This document shows, one piece after another, positions 35,882 to 53,235 of a stretch of 64,000 nt of DNA. Location of the stretch: the NCBI GenBank assembly GCA_949130485.1, contig OX422192.1:8223085-8287084 (forward strand), written 5' to 3'. Within the stretch, counting starts at the first letter, position 1. Every line of letters starts with the position of its first letter. Source of the stretch: Agelas oroides. Taxonomy: Eukaryota; Porifera; Demospongiae; Agelasida; Agelasidae. A program made the translations under genes and the position numbers. Under the pieces are notes generated by a model. That model searched no databases, had not been told where the DNA came from, and worked only from the letters and a program-made list of their open reading frames with translations.

Positions 35882-37009
35882 CAATTCAAGTATAAACACA
35901 ATATACTCATCTACATCTGGCAGAATATATCTGTGTTTATACTCCTCATATAATAAGTATAATCCAATACTATCTCTGTTTGTTGTAAACACCAGATGGT
36001 TTATAGACAATTAAAAAGACATGTTACAGCTATTTACACACAATAAACGGGGGAAAAGGTTACAAAGGGCAGAGGAAAGGAAATAATGTAGCAACTTGTG
36101 ATGTATTAGTAAAATAAAACCAATAGTTCTTGAGAAAATGAATGCTGAAATCTGCAAGTGGAGAGAACACAGTAGTCATTACTGAACTCAAGTATTACTT
36201 TTCCCTGCACTCGTCCATCCCCTTCTTTTCTTTATATTATCCTTTTCCTTGTGTCTCCTTTCCTATTTCACTTTCTAACAATAGTGGCATTGTTCTCTTT
36301 GACTGATTGCAACTTTATATAGTAGCTAAGTTGCAGTCTTTTGAACCTCGGCTTTCGTTCTGGATTTTGTCTCGCAGCTTTGGAGGCCAAAGGTAGAAAG
36401 AAATGAATCACAAGTAACATAGAAAGACAAGATTGAGAGAATTTTCACTAATACTTGTTTCCAGTGCCTAAAATTTGAGAAATTTATCACTGCACATTTC
36501 ATTCAAGTGGGAAGGAAATAATACCTGGAGTCATACCACGTGCCACAACATGTCAGAGCGATGTCCAACTGACATCACACAGTCACATAAATAAGCATTG
36601 TGCAGTTTGCAGTGCAGCAATGCACTGAGTCAAATGTCAAACCTGGGTTTATCACTGCCCAATTATATTTCATCGCTGCCGATTTGGGCAGTGATACCCC
36701 CATATTTTAGGCACTGAGTGCCTCCAATACTTAATCACTTCCAGTATGCAAATACTTGTGATGTATTGGTAAAATAAACCCAATAGTTCTTCGAGAAAAG
36801 GAATGCTGAAATCTGCAAGGCCTGGGAGATGTGCAGTAGACAGAAGATAAACACACAGAGGGTGGGGAGAACCGTGGTAAAGAAAAGGTGTTACAAGAAA
36901 GGGTCTCACAATCTTTGTCCAGTACCATCCCCTACCTTCTGTCCACCTGACAATACCTAATGTCGCTGTGGATGACAAAACCTTCCAGACTATTTCCCTC
37001 CATTATATA
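35882..37009. other. spacer, no gene recognised
   Basis: A local repeat: TTGTGATGTATTAGTAAAAT at 36097 and TTGTGATGTATTGGTAAAAT at 36756 head related stretches (AGTTCTT, GAAATCTGCAAG). No exon is recognised. Confidence 0.4.
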
Positions 37010-37310
37010 TAGATAAACCACAGCAGACAGGGATTTATGGCCATAAATCCCTGTCTACTGTGGTTTATCTGTTATAGTCTCCACTCTGATTGGTCCTTGT
37101 TGTTATTAGTAAAGCAGTTTTCCCAAGGTATGTTATTAGAAAACGTGCAAAGTAGTTTATACTGTAAACAAGGTAGCTTATAGGAAACATCATTTACAAC
37201 TGCCTGTGCATGTGGTATATGGAACAGAATCTACAACTTCCTGTCAGTATATGGAAAATAATACCCACCTGTTACCACAGAAACAAGGGTGAAGTGGAGA
37301 ATTAATCTTT
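37010..37310. mobile_element. palindrome-headed MITE (AGGGATTTATGG family)
   Basis: Same head and body as 7751-8078: ACAGGGATTTATGGCCATAA, TGGTCCTTGTTGTTATTAG, ending AAACAAGGGTGAAGTGGAG. Confidence 0.75.
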
Positions 37311-37612
37311 TGTTGGGTACTGCCCCCTGTGTGTCTACCTTCTGTCTACCTGGCATCACTGCATGTGGTGAGATCTTCCAAACTTCCCCCCTCTAAATTT
37401 CCAAAACCAAATACTGGAAGACCTGGAATATTAATTGTTTACTGGGAATTTCAGAACAAGAGTTGTGTGATGTGGTCACTAGGAAACCTATAAGGCTGAG
37501 CAAGCCACATTCACCACAGGAAAAATTAGAGGGAAGATCAACTGTTAGACAGCTTCTTACATGGTTTACAGAGTTGCTACTAACACTACACTTAAACTGC
37601 CCATAGTTACAC

Positions 37613-37705
37613 ACTAGCCTTCCAAGGCCTTCACCACCATCGAGTTTTTGGTTGTTTTTAGTACTCAAAAACTGGACAGTGGTGAAGGCCTAGAAATATG
37701 AGGCC
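37613..37705. mobile_element. hairpin element, AAGGCCTTCACCACC arms
   Basis: CCTTCCAAGGCCTTCACCAC faces GTGGTGAAGGCCTAGAAAT, with AAAAACTGG between. Confidence 0.6.
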
Positions 37706-39016
37706 AATTTTCCACTTCACACTTGCTTCTATGGTTGACCTCTATGGTTCAAGGAAGTTGCAGGTTCTATTACAGGAAGTTGTATTTCCTATGAGCTACA
37801 TACCTTGTATACAGTTCACTTCTGTACTTTGACCCATCAATGGGCCATCATACACCGAGTTTCATTCATACACTGAGTTCCATTTTCTAGAAGTCTTGTT
37901 GAAGCTATGGGTACCTTGTATGATTTGTATTTCCACTTCTGCAGCGAGCTAGCACTGGAAACTTGAGCCAAGGGTTCTTCCACATTAATTCTCTTGGGGT
38001 TCATGACCTTGGCCACACCGACTCATTAGCAAGCTTATAATCGTTATGAATACTGAAAACTGTCTAAAGTGCCAGAAATGGAGCTCCTACAAAGGCAGAG
38101 CAGCAGTTTCTATGCCCCTTTGATAAAAAGGGGGAGAAATGCTCCAGCCAGTGCCGACTAAGGCCTTTCTACAGCCAGCCAAGACAGCTACCATGTGCAC
38201 GGCATGTCGTGACTGCCTGCCCACCATCCTTTTGCTAGCGCAAAACCTACCTTCAATGCACCAACTGATAAGATGCGGCCAAAGTTGCATGATGAGTATA
38301 CAGGACTAGCCGGCTCCTACAAGAACCAGAAATTGTCAGGCTGACAATTTCCGGTTCTTATAGGAGCTGGCTGGTCTTGTTCCCAAGCACCTCCCGGCTT
38401 GCCACATATCTGGGGAGATGCCCAAAAACAAAGGAACACTAATTGTCCCCAAACCTAACATACTGGCCCCCCTTCCCCTACCTCTCTTCTGCAACTTGCT
38501 CGTGTTCGCTCGTGTTCGGTCCCTAAAGCACTCAAAAAGTTCAAAATTGCGGTCTAAAAGTAGCTGCCAAGGAACTCTACTCCATGAATAGGCTACATCA
38601 ACTAACATCAGTTGAAGTTTGAGAGTCATTAGAGTCATTCTCAAGCAGACAAGCTCAGCACAAAACGGTGAACATAAGATGCTTCCTTCTGGGCCCACCC
38701 ATTTTGCTTGGCTAGCGATGCCCCTGTAACATGAGTACATTTCCTAGTCTTCATCTTGCCAATCTCATACCAGAAGCAGGTATGGGTTGCCAATGAATTT
38801 GTTTGTAGAATACTGAGATGATTTTAATGCTGTGATTTAGCTGGCCATATTTGCAATTTGCTCCAATATTTCAAAGAAGTTTGGTTAGCACTAACAATTT
38901 AACAGCTGGTCCAGTGTATCTCTATAGTAACATTGGGGAATATTCTTGGGCCTGCAAATTATGGAAGCCAGTATGGGCTTTAGCTATACAGTAGACAGTG
39001 TGCTATAACCAATTCA
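37706..39016. other. spacer with one hairpin
   Basis: A foldback at 38309-38374 (CCGGCTCCTACAAGAACC with GGTTCTTATAGGAGCTGG). An open minus frame at 38336-38740 has no recognised domain. Nothing else identified. Confidence 0.4.
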
Positions 39017-39262
39017 AGAGCAATGGGCGAATTGAGTAAGAGCATGTAACTACGTAAAATTCGAAACCGGGCAGACTTTATCGCCAGTACTAAAAATAGT
39101 AACACGTACTGTGCAGCTGTGCGTAGACATAAGCCATTGTTGCTAAGCAGGTGACCGTGAGTTCTATTTTTAGTACAGTTCAATAATTTTGACCAGACTA
39201 CGGGCTTCTATTGGAGTTACACGCTCTTACTCAAGCCGCCCGTTCTTATGCACTCTTGCCAA
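39017..39262. mobile_element. foldback element, ATAAGAACGGGCGG family
   Basis: CAAGAGCAATGGGCGAATTG and GCCGCCCGTTCTTATGCACT ends, internal ACATAAGCCATTGTTGC. Confidence 0.75.
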
Positions 39263-39718
39263 TTTACAAGCCCAAGCAATGTTACTATAGAGTCAGAAGC
39301 AAGGCGACTAAGTGGGATGTTAGAGTCCAGAGGGTCAGTGGGTCGGTGGCAGGCTTTCATACAGGATTTTGAGATGGGGGGGGAAACAGGATGGTAGCAG
39401 GATGATAGTAACGTGCGAAAGCAAGCAAAACGTGTGCATGCACAGCCTTTAAACATGCACTGTTTGCCTTACACTGTTTGCCTTGTGCCTTATTAACAAT
39501 ACTTCCGGTACCTCCAGTGCCTCTGTATGCGCGCGCGCACACGCACGCATCGATAACACGTGACGATCAATCACTACGTAAGACCTTCGAACGAAAGACA
39601 GCTGCACGAAGAACAGCTGCACGAAGAGACGGTGCTTTCGAGGAGTCTCTACCGACTTTTGAATAAGGCCAGCCACCTGACTGCATTCTGTGCATGAGAT
39701 AGCAGTCCCCATCTCCTG
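39263..39718. other. sequence leading into the hammerhead ribozyme
   Basis: Includes the duplicated AGACAGCTGCACGAAGA/GAACAGCTGCACGAAGA and GCAGTCCCCATCTCCTGG just before stem I. The last part is shared with the decayed copy at 63691-63765, so both belong to one repeated element of unknown extent. Confidence 0.5.
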
Positions 39719-39781
39719 GTCACCCCAGCGCAGCTGATGAGGCCTGGTATTGGCCGAAACGCGTCCTGCGCAGTGGGTGAC
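39719..39781 (+). ncRNA. hammerhead ribozyme (stem I with internal loop, minimal stem III)
   Basis: The core CTGATGA (39734-39740) is followed by stem II GGCC/GGCC (39741-39744 with 39752-39755, loop TGGTATT), then GAAAC and GCGTC. Stem III is ACGCGT folding on itself with a 2-base loop, and cleavage is predicted after C39765. Stem I pairs GCGCAG (39728-39733) with CTGCGC (39766-39771), has an internal loop CA/AGT, then pairs GTCACCC (39719-39725) with GGGTGAC (39775-39781). All invariant core bases are present. Very short stem III is known for hammerheads in Penelope-like retroelements and retrozymes. The host element itself was not identified. Confidence 0.92.
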
Positions 39782-39861
39782 TTTGCATAACATCTAGGCC
39801 TGTTTTATAAGGGAGATGTGGTTCGTTGATTGTTCATGCCTACTAGGGGGGTCTGGGGGCA

Positions 39862-39862
<1 letters not shown>

Positions 39863-39898
<36 letters not shown>
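39863..39898. repeat. poly-C tract of about 35 bases
   Basis: An almost pure C run follows GGGGGCATGCCCCC. A run like this is unstable and its length in an assembly is unreliable. Confidence 0.9.
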
Positions 39899-39927
39899 TT
39901 AGGAAAATTTTGAATTTACATCCTCTC

Positions 39928-39994
39928 ATGTTGTTTGGAAATTTTGTCCCAGATTGCTTCTGATGCAATCTGGGACAAAATTTCCAAACAACAT
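39928..39994. repeat. perfect 30-bp inverted repeat (hairpin, 7-base loop)
   Basis: Arm 39928-39957 (starting ATGTTGTTTGGAAATTTTGT) is the exact reverse complement of 39965-39994, with loop TTCTGAT. It could be a foldback element core or a small-RNA hairpin; expression data would decide. Confidence 0.85.
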
Positions 39995-41284
39995 TTTGAT
40001 GACACATACTTAGTTCAGTAACATGTACATAAATAGCTAATATAATAACCATACTCAATTTCAAGATTTCTGGGGGGGGAATTCCAGCTCCCCCCCCTTA
40101 CCTCTGTATGAAACCCTGAGTGGTCTATAGGAGAATAGAATGGTGGTACACAAACATCCACTAAATTTGCATAAATTATACATCTAGTTAAAGACATAGC
40201 AGAATATTTTGGGCCTGTAAATTGAGCTTGTAGGTAGGAGCATTAGCAAAGTAACCCTGTGATGTTTTTGGCTGGACACCTGGTAGTTGAGTCTATGGGG
40301 TCCATGGCAAAACACAACTTGTTCCTAGTTAAGTAAGAAACATAGGGGGAATATTTTTAGGCTTGTAAGTTGAGTTTGTGGACCAGCTCACGCGTGCCTC
40401 CTAACAAGAAACGATATGGTGAACAAAAGTCAAATTTTGGGACTTATTCCTAAAAAGTGGTAAGGACCAATGAATCGAGATTGTTAACTATTACAGAGTA
40501 TAATTCCCTTGACAGTAAAATTTTTTTATCTCTACTAGGGTATCAATCCCTTTTTTGAGTGGGTTTGTTGAATGTTGCTAGGTGACACTGTTGCAAGAGC
40601 ATGCGCTAGTCCAAGAAATTCGAGTTGGTTCACCAGACCGTGTTTCCTCGTGAGAGGGTGGGGTCTGGGGATGAGACTAAGTGAACGGTCATTATGAGGT
40701 TACAACAGCAATTATTACATCATGGCGTACATTCCAGTGGTTAGTTTGTGTACTGTACAAAGCAGTGCGGGCAACACTAAATAAACTGAAGCTTTATAAC
40801 ATCGTTCCAGCGCAATGCGCTAGTGTAACGTGAATCCTTAGAACAACTGGAGGCAAGGCCTTAATGTACCTGAGCAGCACTACCGCCTTCCTTCAAGGGG
40901 AGGGGCCCGGGGAGGAGGCTAGGACATCTGGTGGTATTCTAGGCAATGTGGGAACAGCCTTACACTTAACAGAAAGATGGCATGATAATTGAAGCCAGTA
41001 TGAGACAGGAAGTTGGCTGGTAAATTGGTGATAATTGAAGAGTATATATACACTATCTCAGACAGGGAATTGGCTGGTAAACTGAAGCCAGCAGTTGTAC
41101 ACTAACAACAGGAAGTTTGGTTAATGTTGTGGTTCAGTGTGGAAACATGGGGAATATTCTTGGGCCTGTACACTGGTGATAAGTGAGCCAGTGGGGGCTT
41201 TAGCTGGTAGACAGTGTGATATTTTAGGATGGATACCTGGTGGTCAATCTAGGGGACTGAGCTATTCAACAGGAAGTTAACCAT
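39995..41284. other. spacer / 3' flank of second bHLH-PAS gene
   Basis: No gene seen. Short shared phrases (GAAGTTGGCTGGTAAATTGG and its variant GAATTGGCTGGTAAACTG; GGGGAATATTCTTGGGCCTG) indicate old internal duplications, also related to 38930-38960. Confidence 0.4.
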
Positions 41285-41440
41285 TAACATTCAATTTACC
41301 CTTTAACCCATTACATACATCAATTTATCCTTTAACTCATTACATATTTCAATTTATCCTTCAACTCATTACATATTTCAATCCTTTAACCCATTACATA
41401 CATCAATTTATAATTTAACCCATTACAGATATGTCATTTA
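41285..41440. repeat. degenerate 30-bp repeat
   Basis: TCAATTTATCCTTTAACTCA then TTACATA, about five units, next to the stop codon of the second bHLH-PAS gene. Confidence 0.8.
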
Positions 41441-41489
41441 ACTTACTTCAATGTATTGTTGTGAGATGTGATATGGCTCCAGCCTTTAA

Positions 41490-47867
<6,378 letters not shown>

Positions 47868-48235
47868 CTTGTTGGCTGCTTCAATCTTCGTCTCTCTCTC
47901 TCTGTCTCTCTCTTCGTCACTTACTTTTAACAACTGCTTATGATTGGTCTTGTTCCCTCTCTCACTGTTCAAACCTTCTTCGTCTCCCTTTCTCTCACTC
48001 TTCCTCGATATGCTTCTGAAAATTCTGGTTCACATTTAACAACTCACAAAGAAAGGCAGGTGAACTGTAGCCAGTGAACGGGTTTATTTTTCTCTCTGTG
48101 TGTTTGTAGGTTTAGAAAAAGCACAATGTTTATCATTTGGGGTACAATTTTGGTTAGTTACACCCCCAAGACGCAGGGGTTCATGTAAGCCAATATTCCA
48201 CACAGACAAAAGTGTTAGATATCTAATCTGAGTTG

Positions 48236-48370
48236 ATACTGGTTACTACGACGGTGCACCTACCCCAAATGTAATTCAATTGTGGATATTGGTAACAGCA
48301 CGGTGCACCTACCCCCAAATGTAATTCAATTGTGGACATTGGTTACTATACGTACGACGGTGCACCTATC
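48236..48370. repeat. tandem repeat with GACGGTGCACCTACCCC
   Basis: About 2.5 units including AAATGTAATTCAATTGTGGA, upstream of the second bHLH-PAS gene. Confidence 0.85.
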
Positions 48371-48411
48371 CCAGGAATGTTGGTTTAGTTTACCAACAAG
48401 CATTGGAAAGT

Positions 48412-48675
48412 TAGCCTCGTTCCCAGGCCTTCTTCAGTCACAGTGGACGTTTGGTGGACGTTTGAAGGCGTGGTTAAACCACAGTCATAGGTTTAGTCTA
48501 AGCTAAAGCAGGCGCTATCATGGACAGGCGTTCAACAACGACAGAGCAGTCTGGTGTTACTTCTCGGGTTCTGGAAGTACCACGCCTCCAAACGTCCACC
48601 TGACGTCATTCTAAGTAGGAGTTTTACCAGGCCTTCCACTGCTTTAGCTGTGATTGAAGGCCTGGGAACGAGGCT
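48412..48675. mobile_element. 264-bp foldback-end element with 9-bp target duplication
   Basis: TAGCCTCGTTCCCAGGCCTT and AAGGCCTGGGAACGAGGCTA are inverted ends. TTGGAAAGT lies directly on both sides. Inner CACAGTGGACGTTTGG-type arms also fold. Confidence 0.85.
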
Positions 48676-49440
48676 ATTGGAAAGTGGTACTGGATGGCAA
48701 AAACTCTTAAAATGACTACGCTTTCCTTAATATACTGTTAAGTGTTATCATTGAAATCTGAACATAAAATGTTGAATAGAGTTCTTCGTAAACTATGATT
48801 AACAAAGCCGTTGCTGATGGTCCGTTCTCGAGTTTTTTTTAAAAACTAAACGCGTCAACTTAGAAAGTGTAGCTAAAATTTAAGTAATACTATTCAGACA
48901 TCTTGGGGTGTGGTTTAATTTAGACTTGATAGTTTTTAATAGTTGATTTAAGAATAAAATTTAATTATGTTGTACGGAAAGTATGCAAAACAGATGCACG
49001 TAGAATAAATAAAAGCACAATTAAATTACGTACATTTGAGCACAAGAACCACTTATATGGCATTAATTTCTTTCTACATTGAACTATTTTGAAGCAGCTG
49101 TCACAAAAGAAAACACCACCCCCGTCTTAAGAATACAGTCAACAACAATTAACCTTCAGACTCTCACAAAATTCGGCCAAGATCCCCAGACTAAGCAGAA
49201 CTGTAACCCATCAAAGGAAAACCAGTGGTGTCGGAAGACATTTCTTTGTGGGGGAGCTGAATGATAAGTGCCTGTGTAAGCACGCAGCATGTAGGAGGAT
49301 CTTCTGGTGCCATTTTTGATTTTGAGCCAAGCGTGTTATTTACCGTGGTTTCTCGTACTGTCCTTGTCAGATACGTCACACTTGCTATGCCTGATAACAT
49401 AATAGGTTTGTAATAAAACCATCATCACCACATGTAGCTG
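48676..49440. other. A/T-rich spacer, no gene recognised
   Basis: Nothing recognised beyond A/T richness. Confidence 0.4.
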
Positions 49441-49445
49441 TTATA

Positions 49446-49680
49446 GCATGGTGCCAGGGATTTATGGCAGTAAACAGACTGAGTCCAAGGGCATAGCGTG
49501 GGGACATGGTTTGTTTACTATAGCCATAAATCCCTGGGCGTCTGTGCTATAACTATTATATATCCCACCTGATTGGCCCTTTGTTGTTATTACTATAAAC
49601 ACATCTGTACATGTGCAAGTGTTTACAGTAACTTCAATATTATTTACACACAACTGTGTATAAAATCTGTACTATAGTAT
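49446..49680. mobile_element. AGGGATTTATGG-family MITE
   Basis: CCAGGGATTTATGGCAGTAA and ACTATAGCCATAAATCCCTG, then TTTGTTGTTATTACTATAAA. Confidence 0.65.
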
Positions 49681-49831
49681 AGCAATGTAGTGGACTGTAA
49701 ACTAAAAATACATGGAGAGGGAATTATGAGTCATAATTTCCCTTCTAGCCCTCAGAGAGGGAAAATATCACAGTTAAACCCCATCTGTTGTATAGACAAA
49801 ACTATACTAGGTGGGATGTATGGCCCATTAT

Positions 49832-49925
49832 AGCCTCATTCCCTGGATCTGCCCAGCTTTCTGTCGCTTCCAATAAACGTGCAAGCGACAGAAAGCTGGG
49901 TGGGTGCCTGGGAATGATACTACAT
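49832..49925. mobile_element. hairpin element, AGCCTCATTCCCTGG family
   Basis: TAGCCTCATTCCCTGGATCT, centre CCCAGCTTTCTGTCGCTTCC with complement GCGACAGAAAGCTGGG, right end CCTGGGAATGATACTA. Confidence 0.65.
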
Positions 49926-50159
49926 GCTCCTTTCATGTAAGATAATAGTTTACACAAGCTAGTTTACACAAGCTTTGCAGTAAACTAAACACTCAGTTTG
50001 GTGTAAACTATGTTGTACATCATGAACAGTTTCTACATGCACCTGTAAGGCACCTTGTACGTACATTGGCAGTATGCAATCATAACCATCCAAATATGGA
50101 CGTGCATTGATACATTAAGGACTATAAATATGTAGAACAGGAAATACACTCCCTTCACG

Positions 50160-50720
50160 TACAAATTGTAAAACAAAACTAGCATGATGTAAAACTGGGT
50201 ATTTATTTTGCTGCAAAGCTTGTGTAAACTATCGTCTTACAATTTGTACTTGAAAGAAGCATATGGCCAGGCACCCCGCCCAGCTTTCCATTGCTTCAAA
50301 TAAACTTGGATGATGTACAGCACAGTTTAGACCAAATTGGGTTTTATTTTGCTGCAAAGCTTGTGTAAACTATCGTCTTACAATTTGTACTTGAAAGAAG
50401 CATATGGTCTGGCTCCCCGCCCAGCTTTCCATTGCTTCAAATAAACTTGGATGATGTACAGCACAGTTTAGACCAAATTGGGTTTTATTTTGCTGCAAAG
50501 CTTGTGTAAACTATCGTCTTACAATTTGTACTTGAAAGAAGCATATGGCCAGGCATCCCGCCCAGCTTTCCATTGCTTCAAATAAACTTGCATGATGTAC
50601 AGCACAGTTTAGACCAAATTGGGTTTTATTTTGCTGCAAAGCTTGTGTAAACTATCGTCTTACAATTTGTACTTGAAAGGAGCATATGGTCTGGCTCCTC
50701 GCCCAGCTTTCTGTCGCTTG
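50160..50720. repeat. 141-bp tandem repeat, about 3.7 units
   Basis: Units start at 50200, 50341, 50482 and 50623 (GTTTTATTTTGCTGCAAAGC). Each contains CGCCCAGCTTTCCATTGCTT, the centre of the hairpin family. Confidence 0.9.
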
Positions 50721-50899
50721 CAGTACTTAATTAGTACAGTAATAGTTTACGCAAGCTTTGCAGTAAACTAAACACTCACTTTTGGTATAAACTATGCTGT
50801 AAATCATGTACAGTTTATTGGAAGCAACGGAAAGCTAGGCAGGGCCAGGGAACAAGGTTAACCCACTATACATGTAATTTTCCAAATGCTGCAAATGTG

Positions 50900-51350
50900 G
50901 TACATGGAACAGTTGGAGCTACCACGTATATCAGTGTTCATACTCCTGCAATACACACCACATACCCCAAGAGACCCAAAGGACTTAGTGACACAAAACA
51001 GTTTATGTGTTGGATATACTGAATGACGTAATCACAAAATGATTGCGTGGATAAGGTCTATACTACCTATATGAGGAGTATAAACACAGATATACTCCGC
51101 TAGATGGTTCACCCAAGGTGCAGCCAAAGGTAAACTGTCTTGCGGAGTATGTCGTGTTTATACTCTCAGTATAAGTACTATATCCACATTGAGACAGTAA
51201 ACTATCACTCAATTTTGTGTAAACTATTTTGGTACAACATGTAAACTATTCTGGTACAACACGCAAGTCTGTTATTTACAATTTTACATAATAGGAGTAT
51301 ATGACCCGTTATACTCCGCTGTTCGAATACTTAGAGAAAGTGATGTAATG
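50900..51350. mobile_element. MITE-like repeat (TACATCACTTTCTAAGTATT family)
   Basis: Inverse orientation of 8640-8995: TTGAGACAGTAAACTATCAC, ATACTTAGAGAAAGTGATGT. Confidence 0.6.
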
Positions 51351-51649
51351 TAGTATAATAACTTTAAAGTGGTCTCAAGATTGTGCAAGTGTTTACTGAA
51401 CTGGTAGGTCTTGAAATATGATACATAGCGTTGTTAAGGTTTTTTTACGATTTAGTAACCATTCCCCATGCTTGTTGGCGAACTAGAGTTTCATTCCTGA
51501 AGCAGGTGTACCATGAAACTTACTCGGATTGGAAGCGCATTGTTTATTCTGGATTTGGAAGTACATGAATTCTTTAATAGTGCCATGGTAACAGAACGTA
51601 CTGACAATTACTAGACTAACACACGGCTGAATGTAAAATCTAATGGCAA

Positions 51650-52245
51650 CATTTCGAACAGTCCGATGAAGAGCGGCACAGACAGTTCAAACCAGCATTT
51701 CGAATGGTCCGATGAAAGCGGCACAGACAGTTCAAACCAGCATTTCGAATGGTCCGATGAAGAGCGGCACAGACAGTTCAAACCAGCATTTCGAATGGTC
51801 CGATGAAAGCGGCACAGACAGTTCAAACCAGCATTTTGAATGGTCCGATGAAGAGCGGCACAGACAGTTCAAACCAGCATTTCGAATGGTCCGATGAAGA
51901 GCGGCACAGACAGTTCAAACCAGCATTTCGAATGGTCCGATGAAGAGCAGCACAGACAGTTCAAACCAGCATTTCGAATGGTCCGATGAAGAGCGGCACA
52001 GACAGTTCAAACCAGCATTTCGAATGGTCCGATGAAGAGCGGCACAGACAGTTCAAACCAGCATTTCGAATGGTCCGATGAAGAGCGGCACAGACAGTTC
52101 AAACCAGCATTTCGAATGGTCCAATGAAGAGCGGCACAGACAGTTCAAACCAGCATTTCGAATGGTCCGATGAAGAGCGGCACAGACAGTTCAAACCAGC
52201 ATTTTGAATGGTCCGATGAAGAGCGGCACAGACTGTTTGAAACAT
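51650..52245. repeat. 46-bp (and 44-bp) satellite, about 13 units
   Basis: Unit GCGGCACAGACAGTTCAAAC then CAGCATTTCGAATGGTCCGA. Many units are identical. Frames stay partly open (SSNQHFEWSDE) but no gene context exists. Confidence 0.95.
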
Positions 52246-52414
52246 TGCCATTAAAATTTCTATTTAGCTGTTTTGTTATTCCAGTGAGTCTCGCGAATGT
52301 TTCATCGCGCATCTTGGAATGTAATACAGTAACAATATAGTAACACACGCAACCTCAAGATCATTGTGAGGGTCGACAAACTTGCTTGCTAGTAACCCAT
52401 TCTCAATTGTGTCA

Positions 52415-53235
52415 GAAAGGTCTATAGTTTGTTAGACTAACAATCGTGTCAGCTAGAGAAAGGTCTATAGTTTGTTAGACTAACAATCGTGTCAGCTAGA
52501 GAAAGGTCTATAGCTTGTTAGACTAACAATCGTGTCAGAAAGGTCTATAGTTTGTTAGACTAACAATCGTGTCAGCTAGAGAACGGTCTATAGCTTGTAC
52601 ACTAGCAATCGTGTCAGAAAGGTCTATAGCTTGTTAGACTAACAATCGTGTCAGCTAGAGAACGGTCTATAGTTTGTTAGACTAACAATCGTGTCAGCTA
52701 GAGAAAGGTCTATAGTTTGTTAGACTAACAATCGTGTCAGCTAGAGAACGGTCTATAGCTTGTAGACTAGCAATCGTGTCAGAAAGGTCTATAGCTTGTT
52801 AGACTAACAATCGTGTCAGCTAGAGAACGGTCTATAGCTTGTTAGACTAACAATCGTGTCAGCTAGAGAAAGGTCTATAGCTTGTTAGACTAACAACCGT
52901 GTCAGCTAGAGAAAGGTGTATAGCTTGTTAGACTAACAATCGTGTCAGCTAGAGAAAGGTCTATAGCTTGTTAGACTAACAACCGTGTCAGCTAGAGAAA
53001 GGTGTATAGTTTGTTAGACTAACAATCGTGTCAGCTAGAGAAAGGTCTATAGTTTGTTAGACTAACAATCGTGTCAGCTAGAGAAAGGTCTATAGTTTGT
53101 TAGACTAACAATCGTGTCAGCTAGAGAAAGGTCTATAGCTTGTTAGACTAACAATCGTGTCAGCTAGAGAACGGTCTATAGCTTGTTAGACTAACAATTG
53201 TGTCAGCTAGAGAAAGGTCTATAGACTAACAACTA
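52415..53235. repeat. 43-bp satellite, about 19 units, with palindrome TTGTTAGACTAACAA
   Basis: Unit CTATAGTTTGTTAGACTAAC then AATCGTGTCAGCTAGAGAAA. Some units lack the GCTAGAG block (32-35 bp). Confidence 0.95.

Noticed and set aside
38336..38740. 134-codon minus frame
   Set aside because: No recognised motif, a hairpin element inside its end, and no splice partners.
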